Origin: Lachnospiraceae bacterium
Lineage (GTDB): Bacteria; Bacillota; Clostridia; Lachnospirales; Lachnospiraceae
Length of the DNA stretch: 48,054 nt
Assembly: GCA_022779165.1 (NCBI GenBank)
Contig: JALFTO010000197.1
Location: 1 to 48,054, forward strand
Reading direction: 5' to 3'
A program made the position numbers and the translations under genes. Positions 25,412 to 35,291 of this stretch are shown piece by piece (position 1 is the first letter of the stretch; every line of letters begins with the position of its first letter). Under the pieces are notes generated by a model. It did not search any database. It was not told the DNA's origin and saw nothing but the letters and a program-made list of their open reading frames with translations.

Positions 25412-26762
25412 TATATTCTCCTCCGGTTTGTATTCCCATCAGATTCCGGGTCAGGTCATACCCGCTTGATTTTACAATATTTACAGGGACTTGTAAAGCA
25501 TCGGAAAGTTCCGTCACCGTCATATCATCCAGGAATACCTCCTCGCCGCTTCGCAGCACATTCTGCGGAAGGAGCAGCACTTCACCCAGTTCCTTTCCGG
25601 ATAACTGAGCCTTGATATCCTGCCCTGTCAGTAGTCCGGACACCGTGATCCGCTCGCCGAAAAAATCATTGCGGATCGGGTAAACATTCACCTTAAGCCT
25701 CGGATGCAGACGCATGAGCCGGTCTGTGATCTCTCTGATATAAGGATAAGGAAGGAGTCCCGTTGCAACCGACACCTTGCGTTCCCGCTCCAACCGATAC
25801 TGACACTCCTCAAGCTTAACAATGGCGTCCTGCACTTCCTCCATAAGAAGCCGCAGCATCCCCACACCGTTCTCTAACTGAAGGTAGCCGTCATAGCGTG
25901 CCTCCTCCGGCATGGGAAGTTCTGCCAGCGCATACCACTCGTCACTCGCATGCACAAAATGAATTCCATGTTCCCGATACAGTTTCTCCTGCCAAGTATG
26001 GATCATAGATAGAACATCCAGCGCATCCTCCTTTGTGAAAGGATTAAGCGGATATAATCCCTCCCGGTATTTGGACAATCCGACCGGCACCACCGATACG
26101 CTCTCCAGCTGCGGAATATAACGTGTCAGATCACTTATGCTACGCTCCAGTTCCGCCCCATCATTGACGCCCTTGCACAGGACGATCTGCCCATTCATCG
26201 TGATCCCGCCCTGATAGAGCGTGTCCACTTTTTTGAGAGCCTCCCCGGCAAACCGATTGTTTAACATTCTGCATCTGAGTTCCGGGTTCGTCGTCTGGAA
26301 AGAGATGTTGATAGGTGACAGGTGATATTTGATAATGCGTTCAATATCATGCTCCGACATATTTGTGAGTGTCACATAGTTTCCCTGCAGAAAAGAAAGT
26401 CTGGAATCATCATCCTTAAAATACAAGGTATCCCGCATTCCCTTCGGCATCTGATCGATAAAGCAGAAAATACATTTGTTATGGCACGAGCGATAATCAT
26501 CCATAAGACCGTTCTCAAACTCCAGACCGAGATCTTCCTCGTAATCCTTGTCAATCTCTAAAAGCCACTCTTCCCCGGAAGGCTTCTTTACAAGCACTTC
26601 AATATACTCATCCTGTATATAATACTGATAATCAAAGATATCCGTGATCTCTTCCCCATTTATGGAAATCAGGAAATCTCCGGGCTCCATGCCCATCTCT
26701 TCCCCGATTCCGCCGGGCTCCACTCTGCTGATCCGGTGCCCTTTTTCCGTCTTTTTTCCCAT
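25404..26762 (-). CDS. DUF512 family protein with PDZ and radical SAM-like Fe-S motif
   Basis: About 452 residues. The N-terminal PDZ-like domain contains GIGEEMGMEPGDFLISINGE; then comes CHNKCIFCFID, a CX3CX2C cluster of radical SAM type, and the DUF512 C-terminal region with RNDFFGERITVSGLLTG and DMTV. The order PDZ-radical SAM-DUF512 next to der is typical in Firmicutes, but the reaction is unknown. The ATG at 26762 with AAAGGAG upstream is chosen; earlier in-frame ATGs (26789, 26822) have weaker sites. The gene diverges from prs. Confidence 0.85.
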   Translation of the reverse strand: MGKKTEKGHRISRVEPGGIGEEMGMEPGDFLISINGEEITDIFDYQYYIQDEYIEVLVKKPSGEEWLLEIDKDYEEDLGLEFENGLMDDYRSCHNKCIFCFIDQMPKGMRDTLYFKDDDSRLSFLQGNYVTLTNMSEHDIERIIKYHLSPINISFQTTNPELRCRMLNNRFAGEALKKVDTLYQGGITMNGQIVLCKGVNDGAELERSISDLTRYIPQLESVSVVPVGLSKYREGLYPLNPFTKEDALDVLSMIHTWQEKLYREHGIHFVHASDEWYALAELPMPEEARYDGYLQLENGVGMLRLLMEEVQDAIVKLEECQYRLERERKVSVATGLLPYPYIREITDRLMRLHPRLKVNVYPIRNDFFGERITVSGLLTGQDIKAQLSGKELGEVLLLPQNVLRSGEEVFLDDMTVTELSDALQVPVNIVKSSGYDLTRNLMGIQTGGEYNE

Positions 26763-26804
26763 ATTCTCAAAGCTCCTTTGTCCTTCCATTCTACTAGAAT
26801 TTTC

Positions 26805-26833
26805 TTGACGTGTCACTAACATAATGATATAAA
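26805..26833 (+). promoter_or_regulatory. prs promoter
   Basis: Plus-strand TTGACG (26805-26810), 17 bases, TATAAA (26828-26833), about 60 bases before the prs ATG. A second weaker set (TTGACA near 26840) follows. Confidence 0.6.
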
Positions 26834-26892
26834 TTTATTGACAAAACCTCATTGCCTATCTTGAATTTCTTACTTTTTCACAGGAGGGAATT

Positions 26893-28080
26893 ATGCCTGA
26901 CGTGCAAAAACTGGAGTCCGCCCTGCCGGTGGCTCCGCTGAAACTCATCGCCATGAAATCTGCGGAAAAACTTGGCCGCAGAGTAAATGATTATCTTGTG
27001 GATTTCCGTAAAAATATCCATCATTCCCTAAAAAACGATCCCGCTTTCCGCGGTTATGCGGAAGACAGTTTTTTGTGTGATGTGGAATGTCCCCGTTTCG
27101 GAACCGGGGAAGGAAAAGGCATCTTCCATGAAAGTATCCGCGGAAAAGACTTATTTATACTCGTAGATGTGTGTAATCACAGCCTTACTTACCGCGTCAA
27201 CGATTTTACCAACCATATGTCTCCCGATGACCACTATCAGGATCTGAAACGTGTCATTGCCGCTGCCATGGGAAAGGCGCACAGGATCAATGTAATCATG
27301 CCCTTTCTGTATGAAGGCAGACAACATAAACGCTCCACACGCGAATCTTTAGACTGTGCGTTTGCCCTGGAAGAACTGAGTGCCATGGGAGTGGATAATT
27401 TTATCACATTTGACGCCCATGATCCCAGAGTCCAGAATGCGGTTCCTCTTGCCGGTTTTGACAATTTCACGGCACACTATCAATTCTTACGCGCCATACT
27501 TCGCAATGTTCCCGATCTTCTGATCGACAAAGAGCATACTCTTGTGATCAGTCCCGATGAAGGGGCGCTCAGCAGAGCCGTTTATTTTGCAGGCGTACTC
27601 GGCGTTGATACCGGAATGTTCTATAAACGCCGTGACTATTCCACAATTGTAAACGGCAAAAATCCCATCGTGGCTCATGAATTCCTCGGTGACAATGTCG
27701 ACGGCAAAGATGTGTTCATCATTGATGATATGATCTCCTCGGGAGAAAGTATCCTTGACACCGCCAGACAATTAAAGACCATGAACGCCAAACGTGTATT
27801 CTTATGTGCCACCTTCGGACTGTTTACAAACGGACTCGACTCCTTCGACAAAGCATACGAACAATGTGTGTTTGACCGTGTCATCTGTACGAATCTGTGT
27901 TACCTGCCTCCGGAGATCCGGCAAAGACCTTATTTCCTGGAAGCAGACATGAGCAAATTCCTGGCGTCGATCATTGATTTCACCAATCATGACAGTTCAC
28001 TCGGCAATGTACTCACACCTACCGAAAAGATCCATAAGATCCTGGATCTCTATAACCAGCGGGAAGAGATGGATATCTGA
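26893..28080 (+). CDS. prs: Ribose-phosphate pyrophosphokinase
   Basis: Makes PRPP from ribose-5-phosphate and ATP for nucleotide, His and Trp synthesis. The PRPP-binding loop is IIDDMISSGESI (277-287), the ATP loop contains GRQHKRSTRES (142-152), and KRRD is at 245-248. At 395 residues it is much longer than the usual 310-320; the N-terminal 80 or so and a longer tail are extra. This long form is common in Lachnospiraceae. Start ATG at 26893 after AGGAGGG. It is monocistronic on plus with a terminator. Confidence 0.93.
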   Translation: MPDVQKLESALPVAPLKLIAMKSAEKLGRRVNDYLVDFRKNIHHSLKNDPAFRGYAEDSFLCDVECPRFGTGEGKGIFHESIRGKDLFILVDVCNHSLTYRVNDFTNHMSPDDHYQDLKRVIAAAMGKAHRINVIMPFLYEGRQHKRSTRESLDCAFALEELSAMGVDNFITFDAHDPRVQNAVPLAGFDNFTAHYQFLRAILRNVPDLLIDKEHTLVISPDEGALSRAVYFAGVLGVDTGMFYKRRDYSTIVNGKNPIVAHEFLGDNVDGKDVFIIDDMISSGESILDTARQLKTMNAKRVFLCATFGLFTNGLDSFDKAYEQCVFDRVICTNLCYLPPEIRQRPYFLEADMSKFLASIIDFTNHDSSLGNVLTPTEKIHKILDLYNQREEMDI

Positions 28081-28085
28081 TCACA

Positions 28086-28114
28086 ATAAAAGACCCTTTT
28101 ACAAGGGTCTTTTT
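28086..28114. terminator. Bidirectional terminator of prs and the GGDEF gene
   Basis: AAAAGACCCTT and AAGGGTCTTTTT form an 11-pair stem with a 4-base loop. The GGDEF gene stop (28099) lies in the hairpin, so its last codons are part of the terminator. Confidence 0.9.
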
Positions 28115-30450
28115 ACTGATTTCCTCCGCAGTCTCTTTGCCTGATACAACAATCGATCCGCCTCTTCCAGTTCCTGCGATACCTTCATATCATTCTCATA
28201 TACAAACTCTTTCATTCCGATCGAGCATTCCACCAGATACGGCTTCCCGGAAGTCCTGTTATATTCTTCCAGATATGCCTTGATTCTCTGTGGCATCTTG
28301 CGCCCAACTGTCTCCTCCGCTGCAGTCAGTACCGCAACGAACTCATCACCTCCGATCCTCGCGATCAGAGCACTCTCTCCGAGACATTCCCGCAGTGCGG
28401 CAGCTGCCGTAAAGATTGCACAGTCACCCTCCGCATGCCCGAAATTATCATTGATCTCCTTCAGATGATCAAGATCGGCAAAGATCATGTATGCCCTCTG
28501 ACCTTCCCGCTCCTCAGCATCTTTCAGCATGGATTCCACAAGGCCTCTCCTGTTCTGCAGTCCGGTCAGATCATCCAGACAGGAAACATACTGCAGAACC
28601 TGATTATTCTTCTGCAGCTCCACCATGGCATCCTCCAGTCTGCGCTTGGACTCGTATTCTTTTTTATTCATCTCCAGGAAGTGAAGACCGGTCGCCAGGT
28701 GAAGGCTGACGACATATGCATCGGATATTTTGTCATCTTTGATCTCACACATCAGCGTCCCATACTGTACATCCTGATCAAACAATGTAAAAGTCACAAA
28801 CGTGTGACCTTTTCCTTCCAGGAAGGATGACATTCCTCTCTCCCGGGTGATCACAGGAATCTCATCCGCATCATAGGCAACAACGGAACCCGCTTTCTCC
28901 TGTGCTGCCATATATACCGTGTCGGGAAATGCAATACCCCCCTTCTCATCAAAAGGGATTGGCTTCTCAAACAGGAGCAGGAATGCATCCCCGATACCGA
29001 GACGCTTCAATTCATTCATAGCCCGCTCATACGTTTCCTTTTCCCGGTATCCTCCTTCCATGACCTTTCTCAGATAATGAGGTCCGCCCCACGCATTCCT
29101 GCTATATTCAATCTCCAGATCGCTCCACTCCGTGCACAGGACACTCAGAATATACTCCTGCAGCGCCTCCATCATACGTACTATCTGTAAGCGCTTCTCA
29201 CAATCTGAACCAATCGTCACCAGTTCAAGCATAAAGCAGTTGATCTCATTCGCGATCTCCCTGGGAGCAACAAGTCTCCACATTCCTCCCTGCAGCACGC
29301 CTTCCAGCATACGCTGAACAGCCACGATATGTGTATTGATATCCACAGCCTCTGTCCGGAAAAAGACTTCTTCAATAACATAGGTAACGATCTGTTCGAT
29401 AATAGCGGAATACTCTCTCCTGATCTCCTGATTCTCCTCATTCATCATCGTTCTCTTCACGATGTACTCGGAGGTCTGAAGAATCATCCTCTTTGCAGTG
29501 GATCGTTCCAGTCCATGAAGGAATCCCATATTTCCGATCTTACTGCAGCCGCAGCTCTCTCTCAGACACGGGTTGGCCGGAACGCGTACCCCGCCGGGCT
29601 GTTTCCCACAGCAAATGTCTACCGCCGACATCAGTGCCCTGTAACCGATATCATATCCGTTCTGACTCACTGTCGTGAGGGGCGGATTCATGCTGGAAGC
29701 TATCTTGATGTTATCGTATCCGGTCACTGCAATATCCTTGCCGACAACCAGCCCTCTCTTCCTGCACACGCGGTAGACAGAGGCCGCCATATCATCATTG
29801 GCCACACACACTGCCTCCGCATCAGGGTGACTATCAAAAAATTCGGAAATCTCTTTATCCAGATACTGTGAATAATCTCCCAGGAGGATCATATCGTCGC
29901 TGACCGGCAGATCATGCTGCTGCATAGCATCGAGATACGCCCTGCAGCGCTCCGAAGCGTCCCGATTGTCCAGAGGTCCCCTGATATGCAATATCTTGCG
30001 GTAATGATGCTTCTCGATCAGGTGATTCATGATCTGCATCACTCCCGAATAGTTGTCACTGATGATGTAACCGTTGTTTTCGACGTTCGACTCATCCTCC
30101 AGCACGATATGGGGAATTCCCCGATATCTCTCAAAGAAGTGTTCCTTCTCATCATCATTCAAAAAAACACACAGTGTCCCATAGGCGATGATCAACGCAT
30201 CCAACCCACCAAACAGAGCAAAATCATATACCGAGTTAAACTGACGATCATAGTTCTCCTGTGAAGCAGCATTGCTCATCGTCCGGTAAAAGGCATTACT
30301 CTGTGTTCCCAGAAACATCTGCAGGTTTACCGGCAGCTTCGCTGCCGCATCATAGATCCCGTGGAGGAGTTCCTTGGGATGTGCCGTATACACATTTCCC
30401 ATGATCACTCCGATATTATATATCTTCCCATCCGCACTGCTTTTCTTCAT
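28099..30450 (-). CDS. LacI-type sensor domain fused to GGDEF diguanylate cyclase
   Basis: A 783-residue protein. Residues 10-300 resemble the periplasmic-binding/LacI sugar-binding fold (VTGYDNIKIASSMNPPLTTV), but there is no HTH, signal peptide or membrane helix, so it should sense a ligand in the cytosol. A middle part (about 310-610) of unknown fold follows, then a GGDEF domain with DDLTGLQNRRG and RIGGDEFVAVL (GGDEF at 700-704). The inhibitory RxxD site upstream of GGDEF is absent (GESA at that place). The catalytic motif is intact, so it probably makes cyclic di-GMP in response to a small molecule. It starts 30 bases after the kinase stop and is part of that operon. Confidence 0.88.
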   Translation of the reverse strand: MKKSSADGKIYNIGVIMGNVYTAHPKELLHGIYDAAAKLPVNLQMFLGTQSNAFYRTMSNAASQENYDRQFNSVYDFALFGGLDALIIAYGTLCVFLNDDEKEHFFERYRGIPHIVLEDESNVENNGYIISDNYSGVMQIMNHLIEKHHYRKILHIRGPLDNRDASERCRAYLDAMQQHDLPVSDDMILLGDYSQYLDKEISEFFDSHPDAEAVCVANDDMAASVYRVCRKRGLVVGKDIAVTGYDNIKIASSMNPPLTTVSQNGYDIGYRALMSAVDICCGKQPGGVRVPANPCLRESCGCSKIGNMGFLHGLERSTAKRMILQTSEYIVKRTMMNEENQEIRREYSAIIEQIVTYVIEEVFFRTEAVDINTHIVAVQRMLEGVLQGGMWRLVAPREIANEINCFMLELVTIGSDCEKRLQIVRMMEALQEYILSVLCTEWSDLEIEYSRNAWGGPHYLRKVMEGGYREKETYERAMNELKRLGIGDAFLLLFEKPIPFDEKGGIAFPDTVYMAAQEKAGSVVAYDADEIPVITRERGMSSFLEGKGHTFVTFTLFDQDVQYGTLMCEIKDDKISDAYVVSLHLATGLHFLEMNKKEYESKRRLEDAMVELQKNNQVLQYVSCLDDLTGLQNRRGLVESMLKDAEEREGQRAYMIFADLDHLKEINDNFGHAEGDCAIFTAAAALRECLGESALIARIGGDEFVAVLTAAEETVGRKMPQRIKAYLEEYNRTSGKPYLVECSIGMKEFVYENDMKVSQELEEADRLLYQAKRLRRKSVKRPL

Positions 30451-30480
30451 TGCTGCACCTACCGGTCAAAAATCATAATA

Positions 30481-32901
30481 CTATTCTATTATATCAAATA
30501 TGACAACAGCTTTAAATAGGTCACCGTCAGAAAAAATTTGAAATTTTCCTTTTTGCAGTTCCGTGAGATTCTTGGCAATCGACAATCCCAGGCCGCTTCC
30601 TTCCGTAGAACGCGCCACATCCCCTCTGATAAACCGTTCCGTCAGATCCTCCACATTCATATTCAAAGGCTGGGCGGAAATATTCTTTAATGACATCCTC
30701 ACCTTTCTTACGCCTTCCGCATCCGTAAATGATTTTGCCTCCACATAAACTCTTGTATTTTCCATTGCGTATTTGAAAGCATTGTTAAAAAGATTCTCCA
30801 TCACCCGCCAGACTCTTCTGCTGTCCGCATAGATCAGAAGAGGTCCCTCATCGATATCCGTGATGATCCGCAGGCCCCTCTCCTCGAACTTTTCAACAAA
30901 CTCTCCCACAGTCTGGTTCATCAGTTCCGTGAAATTGAGTTTGTCGCACTGCAGTGTAATATTTCCGGAGGAGATGCGCGACACCTCGACCAGATCCTCC
31001 GCGAGCTGTTTCAAGCGCTGTGACTTGCTGTCAAGCACTTCCAGATATCCTTTTATTTTTTCATTTTCAATCGGTTCCCGTTTGATCAGTCCCACATAAT
31101 TTACAATGGAAGTGAGCGGTGTCTTGATATCATGGGATACATTCGTGATCAGATCCGCTTTCATACGCTCATCCCTCATGCTTGTCTCTACCGCATCCCT
31201 GATTCCGTTGCCGATACTGTTCACCGCCTCCGCGAGAATCTTATTGTCACCGTGCATTCCTTTCACGTCAATCTGATAATCCAGATTTCCACCGCGGATA
31301 TTCTTGATGCCCTCCAGTATTTTCCCTTTCACCTTACTGTCACGATAACAAAGTCCTCCCACAATAAAATCAACAATCAGAAGCAATAGGAAGCTCCAGT
31401 GATCTTTGTGTGGCATCCTCCCGCCGATCGAAACAAGCATCGCATTTGCCAGAAGGAATGCAAGATACGGGACCCATGTCCTGACCACATTGCGGCTGTC
31501 ATCATAGATTCCCACCAGGAAACTGTGGCACTTCTGGAACAATTTGCAGACCAGAAAATTTTTCCAGAAATAATCGGCTTTGATCCTTCTGACCAGACTC
31601 AGATAAAAGAACAGGATCACAAGATTCGATATCAGCACACACAGAACAAGCACCGTAAACCGTTCCACCGGCTGTGTATCCATATAATAAAATACCTGTG
31701 TGACAGCTGCCGCCGATACCAGGATCACTGCCGAGCATGCAATCAGTGCGATAAATCCGGCAATCTCATTCACCCACCTGTCAAACCAGATCAGACACAC
31801 TTCTTCCCTGTCCGGTTTCCTTCCGGAAAGCATTGTCAGCCAGATCAAAAGACCCAGTGCAAGCAGCCCGCAGATCATTCCGGCCAATACCAGCAGATAT
31901 CCCGGCGCCGCGACCTGATAGGCATCCCGCGCCTTGGCGTAAGCGTCCATGTATGGGAACTGCGTATCCACCCCGACCCAGATCCTGGTGTTATCCGGAT
32001 AGGCATAATTAAAGGCATTCCAGATCCCTCTGACACTTTCCTCCCGGATCGACGTGTTCGTTTCATAGGAAAACGAAGCCGGCGCAAAGCATACATATCT
32101 TCCCATCGCACAAAATCTGTCCGTGATCTCCTGAACGGTTTTCCCCTTCATCTCCCGGTTGGAATAGATTGCCGTGTTCTTATCATTCTCCCGGACAATA
32201 CAATATGCAAAATTATGCTCCGCAGACCCGTAATAATTCTGGTACTCTTTATAATTCCGGTAATTCTCCCGCAGCATATCGAGCGTATCCGTCAGATACC
32301 ACATCATCTCATTCAGTTCTTCCACGCTCTCCACATGTGCAAGCAGCGACCGACCGTCCACAGGGAGATACCGCTCAATGGGAACCTGTACCCATTCCGC
32401 AGTCTCCTCCGAAGTCTCCGCCACGCCCTCTTCCAGCAGAAGTTCCTGTCCGTGGCATTCCGCAATCATCTGCTCCACTTCACTGTAAGGAAACTCCTGG
32501 ATTGAGATATCCGCCTGTGCCCACTTGATCAGATCTCCGAGATAATACCGGACACTCGTATCTGTTACGGGAAGCTCCTCAAAATGTCTGGCGTACTGCT
32601 CGATATCGATCTCCTTCTTCTTGTCAAACACTCCCTTTGTCTCAAACTGATCCCTGATCACACAGTACCTTACCGCATCGTTCAGATCGTCATACAGCAT
32701 ATCGTTGAACACATCGGAATCAATAAAGGCAGCGCTCTTGGAAAAGGGGCTGATATAATAATGCGATACGGTTCCTCTGCTCTCAACGTTAATCACCGCA
32801 TTGTTGGAAACCATCCCGACACATAATGCTCCCAATATGACAAAGAGCGTTTCCGCTATGATCAAAAATGTTTTGATGCCGTTTCCGTACCGCTTCCGCA
32901 T
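30481..32901 (-). CDS. Membrane sensor histidine kinase
   Basis: An 806-residue kinase of a two-component system. One helix lies near residues 10-30, then an extracellular domain of about 310 residues, a cluster of helices (about 330-530), a HAMP-like linker (GIKNIRGGNLDYQIDV), and catalytic domains. The H-box is SHDIKTPLTS with His590; the N-box is MENLFNNAFKY and the G2 box is GSGLGLSIAK. The extracellular part is unrecognised and likely binds the signal. It pairs with the response regulator 27 bases upstream. The ATG follows AGGAGG. Confidence 0.92.
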   Translation of the reverse strand: MRKRYGNGIKTFLIIAETLFVILGALCVGMVSNNAVINVESRGTVSHYYISPFSKSAAFIDSDVFNDMLYDDLNDAVRYCVIRDQFETKGVFDKKKEIDIEQYARHFEELPVTDTSVRYYLGDLIKWAQADISIQEFPYSEVEQMIAECHGQELLLEEGVAETSEETAEWVQVPIERYLPVDGRSLLAHVESVEELNEMMWYLTDTLDMLRENYRNYKEYQNYYGSAEHNFAYCIVRENDKNTAIYSNREMKGKTVQEITDRFCAMGRYVCFAPASFSYETNTSIREESVRGIWNAFNYAYPDNTRIWVGVDTQFPYMDAYAKARDAYQVAAPGYLLVLAGMICGLLALGLLIWLTMLSGRKPDREEVCLIWFDRWVNEIAGFIALIACSAVILVSAAAVTQVFYYMDTQPVERFTVLVLCVLISNLVILFFYLSLVRRIKADYFWKNFLVCKLFQKCHSFLVGIYDDSRNVVRTWVPYLAFLLANAMLVSIGGRMPHKDHWSFLLLLIVDFIVGGLCYRDSKVKGKILEGIKNIRGGNLDYQIDVKGMHGDNKILAEAVNSIGNGIRDAVETSMRDERMKADLITNVSHDIKTPLTSIVNYVGLIKREPIENEKIKGYLEVLDSKSQRLKQLAEDLVEVSRISSGNITLQCDKLNFTELMNQTVGEFVEKFEERGLRIITDIDEGPLLIYADSRRVWRVMENLFNNAFKYAMENTRVYVEAKSFTDAEGVRKVRMSLKNISAQPLNMNVEDLTERFIRGDVARSTEGSGLGLSIAKNLTELQKGKFQIFSDGDLFKAVVIFDIIE

Positions 32902-32927
32902 GATTTGCGCCTCCTGATCTTACCTCT

Positions 32928-33626
32928 CTACTGCTTATCTATCTTGTATCCCACACCCCAGACGACTTTCAGATATCTGGGTTCTCTCGGATTGATCTCT
33001 ATCTTCTCCCGGATATGCCTGATATGAACCGCGACCGTATTGTCTGCACCGATCGCCTCCTCGTTCCAGATACTCTCGTAAATCTGGTCAATTGAGAAAA
33101 CTCTGCCCGGATTCTTTACCAGCAGGAGCAGAATATTGTACTCGATCGGCGTCAGTTTGACCGGCTCCCCGTCCACGTACGTCTCTTTTGTATCATCGTT
33201 GATCACAAGGCCGCCGCTCTGATAAATGTGATCGCTTTCCGGGACGCTGTTGATATTGCCGAGTTTTGTGTATCTGCGCAGATGGGAATTGACCCTCGCC
33301 ACCAGTTCCAGAGGATTAAAGGGCTTTGCCACATAATCGTCCGCTCCGATGTTAAGTCCCAGTATCTTATCCGCATCCTCCGTTTTTGCCGACAGGATGA
33401 TAATCGGGATGCTGTATTTCTCGCGGATCTTGAGCGTTGCATGAATCCCGTCCAGTTTCGGCATCATAACATCAATGACAAGGAGCTGGATATCTTCTTT
33501 CTCCAGGACATCAATCGCTTCCTCCCCGTCATACGCTTTGAATACCTGATAGCCTTCCTGCATCAGATAGATCTCTATCGCATCCACAATTGCTCTGTCG
33601 TCATCACAAACAAGAATATTTGCCAT
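32928..33626 (-). CDS. OmpR/PhoB-family response regulator
   Basis: A 232-residue DNA-binding regulator. The receiver domain has the acidic pair CDDD, Asp52 in VIDVMMPK as the phosphate site, and LSAKTED with the conserved Lys. The winged-helix C-terminal domain includes LTPIEYNILLLLVKNPG and VHIRHIREKIE. The ATG at 33626 follows GGAGAG. It is the first gene of the operon with the kinase and GGDEF protein. Similar to VanR-type regulators. Confidence 0.95.
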   Translation of the reverse strand: MANILVCDDDRAIVDAIEIYLMQEGYQVFKAYDGEEAIDVLEKEDIQLLVIDVMMPKLDGIHATLKIREKYSIPIIILSAKTEDADKILGLNIGADDYVAKPFNPLELVARVNSHLRRYTKLGNINSVPESDHIYQSGGLVINDDTKETYVDGEPVKLTPIEYNILLLLVKNPGRVFSIDQIYESIWNEEAIGADNTVAVHIRHIREKIEINPREPRYLKVVWGVGYKIDKQ

Positions 33627-33707
33627 ATCACATCTCTCCTCTTCTGAAACGATTGTATCGTACATTTTTTAAGGGAACCCGGGGGTTTTCTTTAAGGTTT
33701 TCTTAAT

Positions 33708-34553
33708 TTAACCGTTCAGACTTAAGAATGCCCCCAGATTACCGCGTTTTCCCTGACTGGCCCTGTGGGAAAACAGGATATCCGGATGGCAGCAGGTACA
33801 GATCTGTGCCACACTGATATGATCCTCACGGATGCCGGCACGAAGCAGCACCCTACGGTTTGCCTCCCAGAGATCCAGCAGGTATTTTCCGCCGCCGCGC
33901 GGAAGCAGCATCGGATCGTTCTCCCGAAGACCAAACGTCTCCGTAAACTGTCCCGCCACATCCTCACTCACCTCATAACAATTCTGACAGATGGACGGTC
34001 CGACCGCGGCAAGAATATCGTCCGGATCGCAGCCAAACAATGTCTGCATTTTGAGGACAACCTCCTTCCCGATCATGCCGACCGTTCCCCGCCAGCCAGA
34101 ATGACACAGGCCGATCGCCTTTCTCACGGGATCCACAAAATAAAGCGGCACACAGTCCGCAAAAAAGGCGCCAAGCGTGATGCCCGGCTGATCTGTCACA
34201 AACCCGTCCACATCTATGTAGTCCCGCTCTTTAAGAATCCCTTTTCCGCCATCTTCCCTGCCCACATATCTCACATTGGTGGTGTGCGTCTGATAGGTCA
34301 GGACGATCTGTGACACGTCACGCCCCATGACATCGGCGATCCGCCTGAAATTCTCATCCACGTTCTCCTTTTTGTCACCGCGCGTATAGCTTAGATTCAT
34401 CGAGGAAAGGCACCCCTCACTGACTCCCCCGAACCGGGTGCTGAACAGATGGGTTACCATCCCACTTTTGTCAAGCTCCGGAAAGGTGAGCCAGATCACT
34501 CCGTCTTTCTCATGAATCTCCATATTGCCGGATATGTTCAAATGCGTTTTCAT
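33708..34553 (-). CDS. pgeF: Laccase-domain protein (YlmD/PgeF family)
   Basis: A 281-residue protein of the multicopper-like YfiH/YlmD family, whose members act as purine nucleoside phosphorylase or adenosine deaminase, or in cell-wall editing (PgeF). Zinc site residues are in FFADCVPLYF, CHSGWRGTVG and CCHPDILFSHR. The ATG at 34553 has AGGAGGT 8 bases ahead and overlaps the end of yraN by 44 bases. Frames open further upstream run into yraN and are not supported. Confidence 0.9.
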   Translation of the reverse strand: MKTHLNISGNMEIHEKDGVIWLTFPELDKSGMVTHLFSTRFGGVSEGCLSSMNLSYTRGDKKENVDENFRRIADVMGRDVSQIVLTYQTHTTNVRYVGREDGGKGILKERDYIDVDGFVTDQPGITLGAFFADCVPLYFVDPVRKAIGLCHSGWRGTVGMIGKEVVLKMQTLFGCDPDDILAAVGPSICQNCYEVSEDVAGQFTETFGLRENDPMLLPRGGGKYLLDLWEANRRVLLRAGIREDHISVAQICTCCHPDILFSHRASQGKRGNLGAFLSLNG

Positions 34554-34923
34554 ACCAACGTACCTCCTGATTCTCAATCGCAACCACATCATAGCGGAAC
34601 GGTCTGTCATCTCCGTAATGATGAAGATACCGGTAGTAATCCGCCGCCCTGCAGATTTTCTGCTGCTTCTGCAGAGTGACGGCACTTTCCGGCGTCCCGC
34701 TTCGTTTATGTTTTCTATATTTCACCTCAACAAAGACCAGATATCCTTTATGATACCCGATCAGATCGATCTCTCCCCTGCGGCTGTAGAAATTTCGCTC
34801 CACGATCCGCATTCCGTTTTTTTCAAGATAGGATAACGCATACTCCTCCATCTGTTCTCCGAGATGTCTTTTGCTTTTGGGCTCTATCTGTTTTTCATAA
34901 TGTCTTTTCTTGTTTTGTTCCAT
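34510..34923 (-). CDS. YraN family (UPF0102) putative endonuclease
   Basis: A 137-residue protein of the UPF0102/YraN family with the nuclease-like core RRGEIDLIGY and FVEVKYRK, the D-ExK pattern of restriction-like folds. Function is unproven; it is often near rnhB and dprA. The 3' end overlaps the start of pgeF. The Lys-rich N-terminus is family-like. Confidence 0.88.
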   Translation of the reverse strand: MEQNKKRHYEKQIEPKSKRHLGEQMEEYALSYLEKNGMRIVERNFYSRRGEIDLIGYHKGYLVFVEVKYRKHKRSGTPESAVTLQKQQKICRAADYYRYLHHYGDDRPFRYDVVAIENQEVRWYENAFEHIRQYGDS

Positions 34924-34986
34924 ACAATTTTCGTATGGTTCTCTGCCTTTCCCCGCGGATATCCCCTCCCGCGCATACTCTCATTT

Positions 34987-35268
34987 TCATTTCATCTTTG
35001 CCTTGATCTTATCCATGGCATCCACAAATACAAGGATCTCCGCAACCGCCTCATACAGTTCCGGCGGGATCGCATCCCCTATCTCCAGTCTGGACAGCGT
35101 ATCTGCCAGCTTATCATCCTGATGAACCGGCACGGACGACTCCTTTGCCTTTTCGATGATCCGTTCCGCAACTGCTCCTTTGCCGGAAGCTACGACTCTG
35201 GGGGCATCTTCCTCCGGATCGTAGGAAAGTGCAACAGCCTGTTTGGGCTTATTCTCTCTGTCGCTCAT
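34987..35268 (-). CDS. FlhB C-terminal domain-like protein (YlqH type)
   Basis: A 93-residue protein matching the cytosolic domain of the flagellar export switch FlhB: AVALSYDPEEDAPRVVASGK and IPPELYEAVAEILVFV are the same as FlhB after the cleavage point. The autocleavage NPTH motif is missing (NKPKQ here), and there is no membrane part. It corresponds to YlqH of Bacillus. The ATG at 35268 follows AAGGAGAGGG. It starts 23 bases after the FliK-like gene. Role unknown. Confidence 0.85.
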   Translation of the reverse strand: MSDRENKPKQAVALSYDPEEDAPRVVASGKGAVAERIIEKAKESSVPVHQDDKLADTLSRLEIGDAIPPELYEAVAEILVFVDAMDKIKAKMK

Positions 35269-35291
35269 TCTCCCTCTCCTTATCCTCACTC

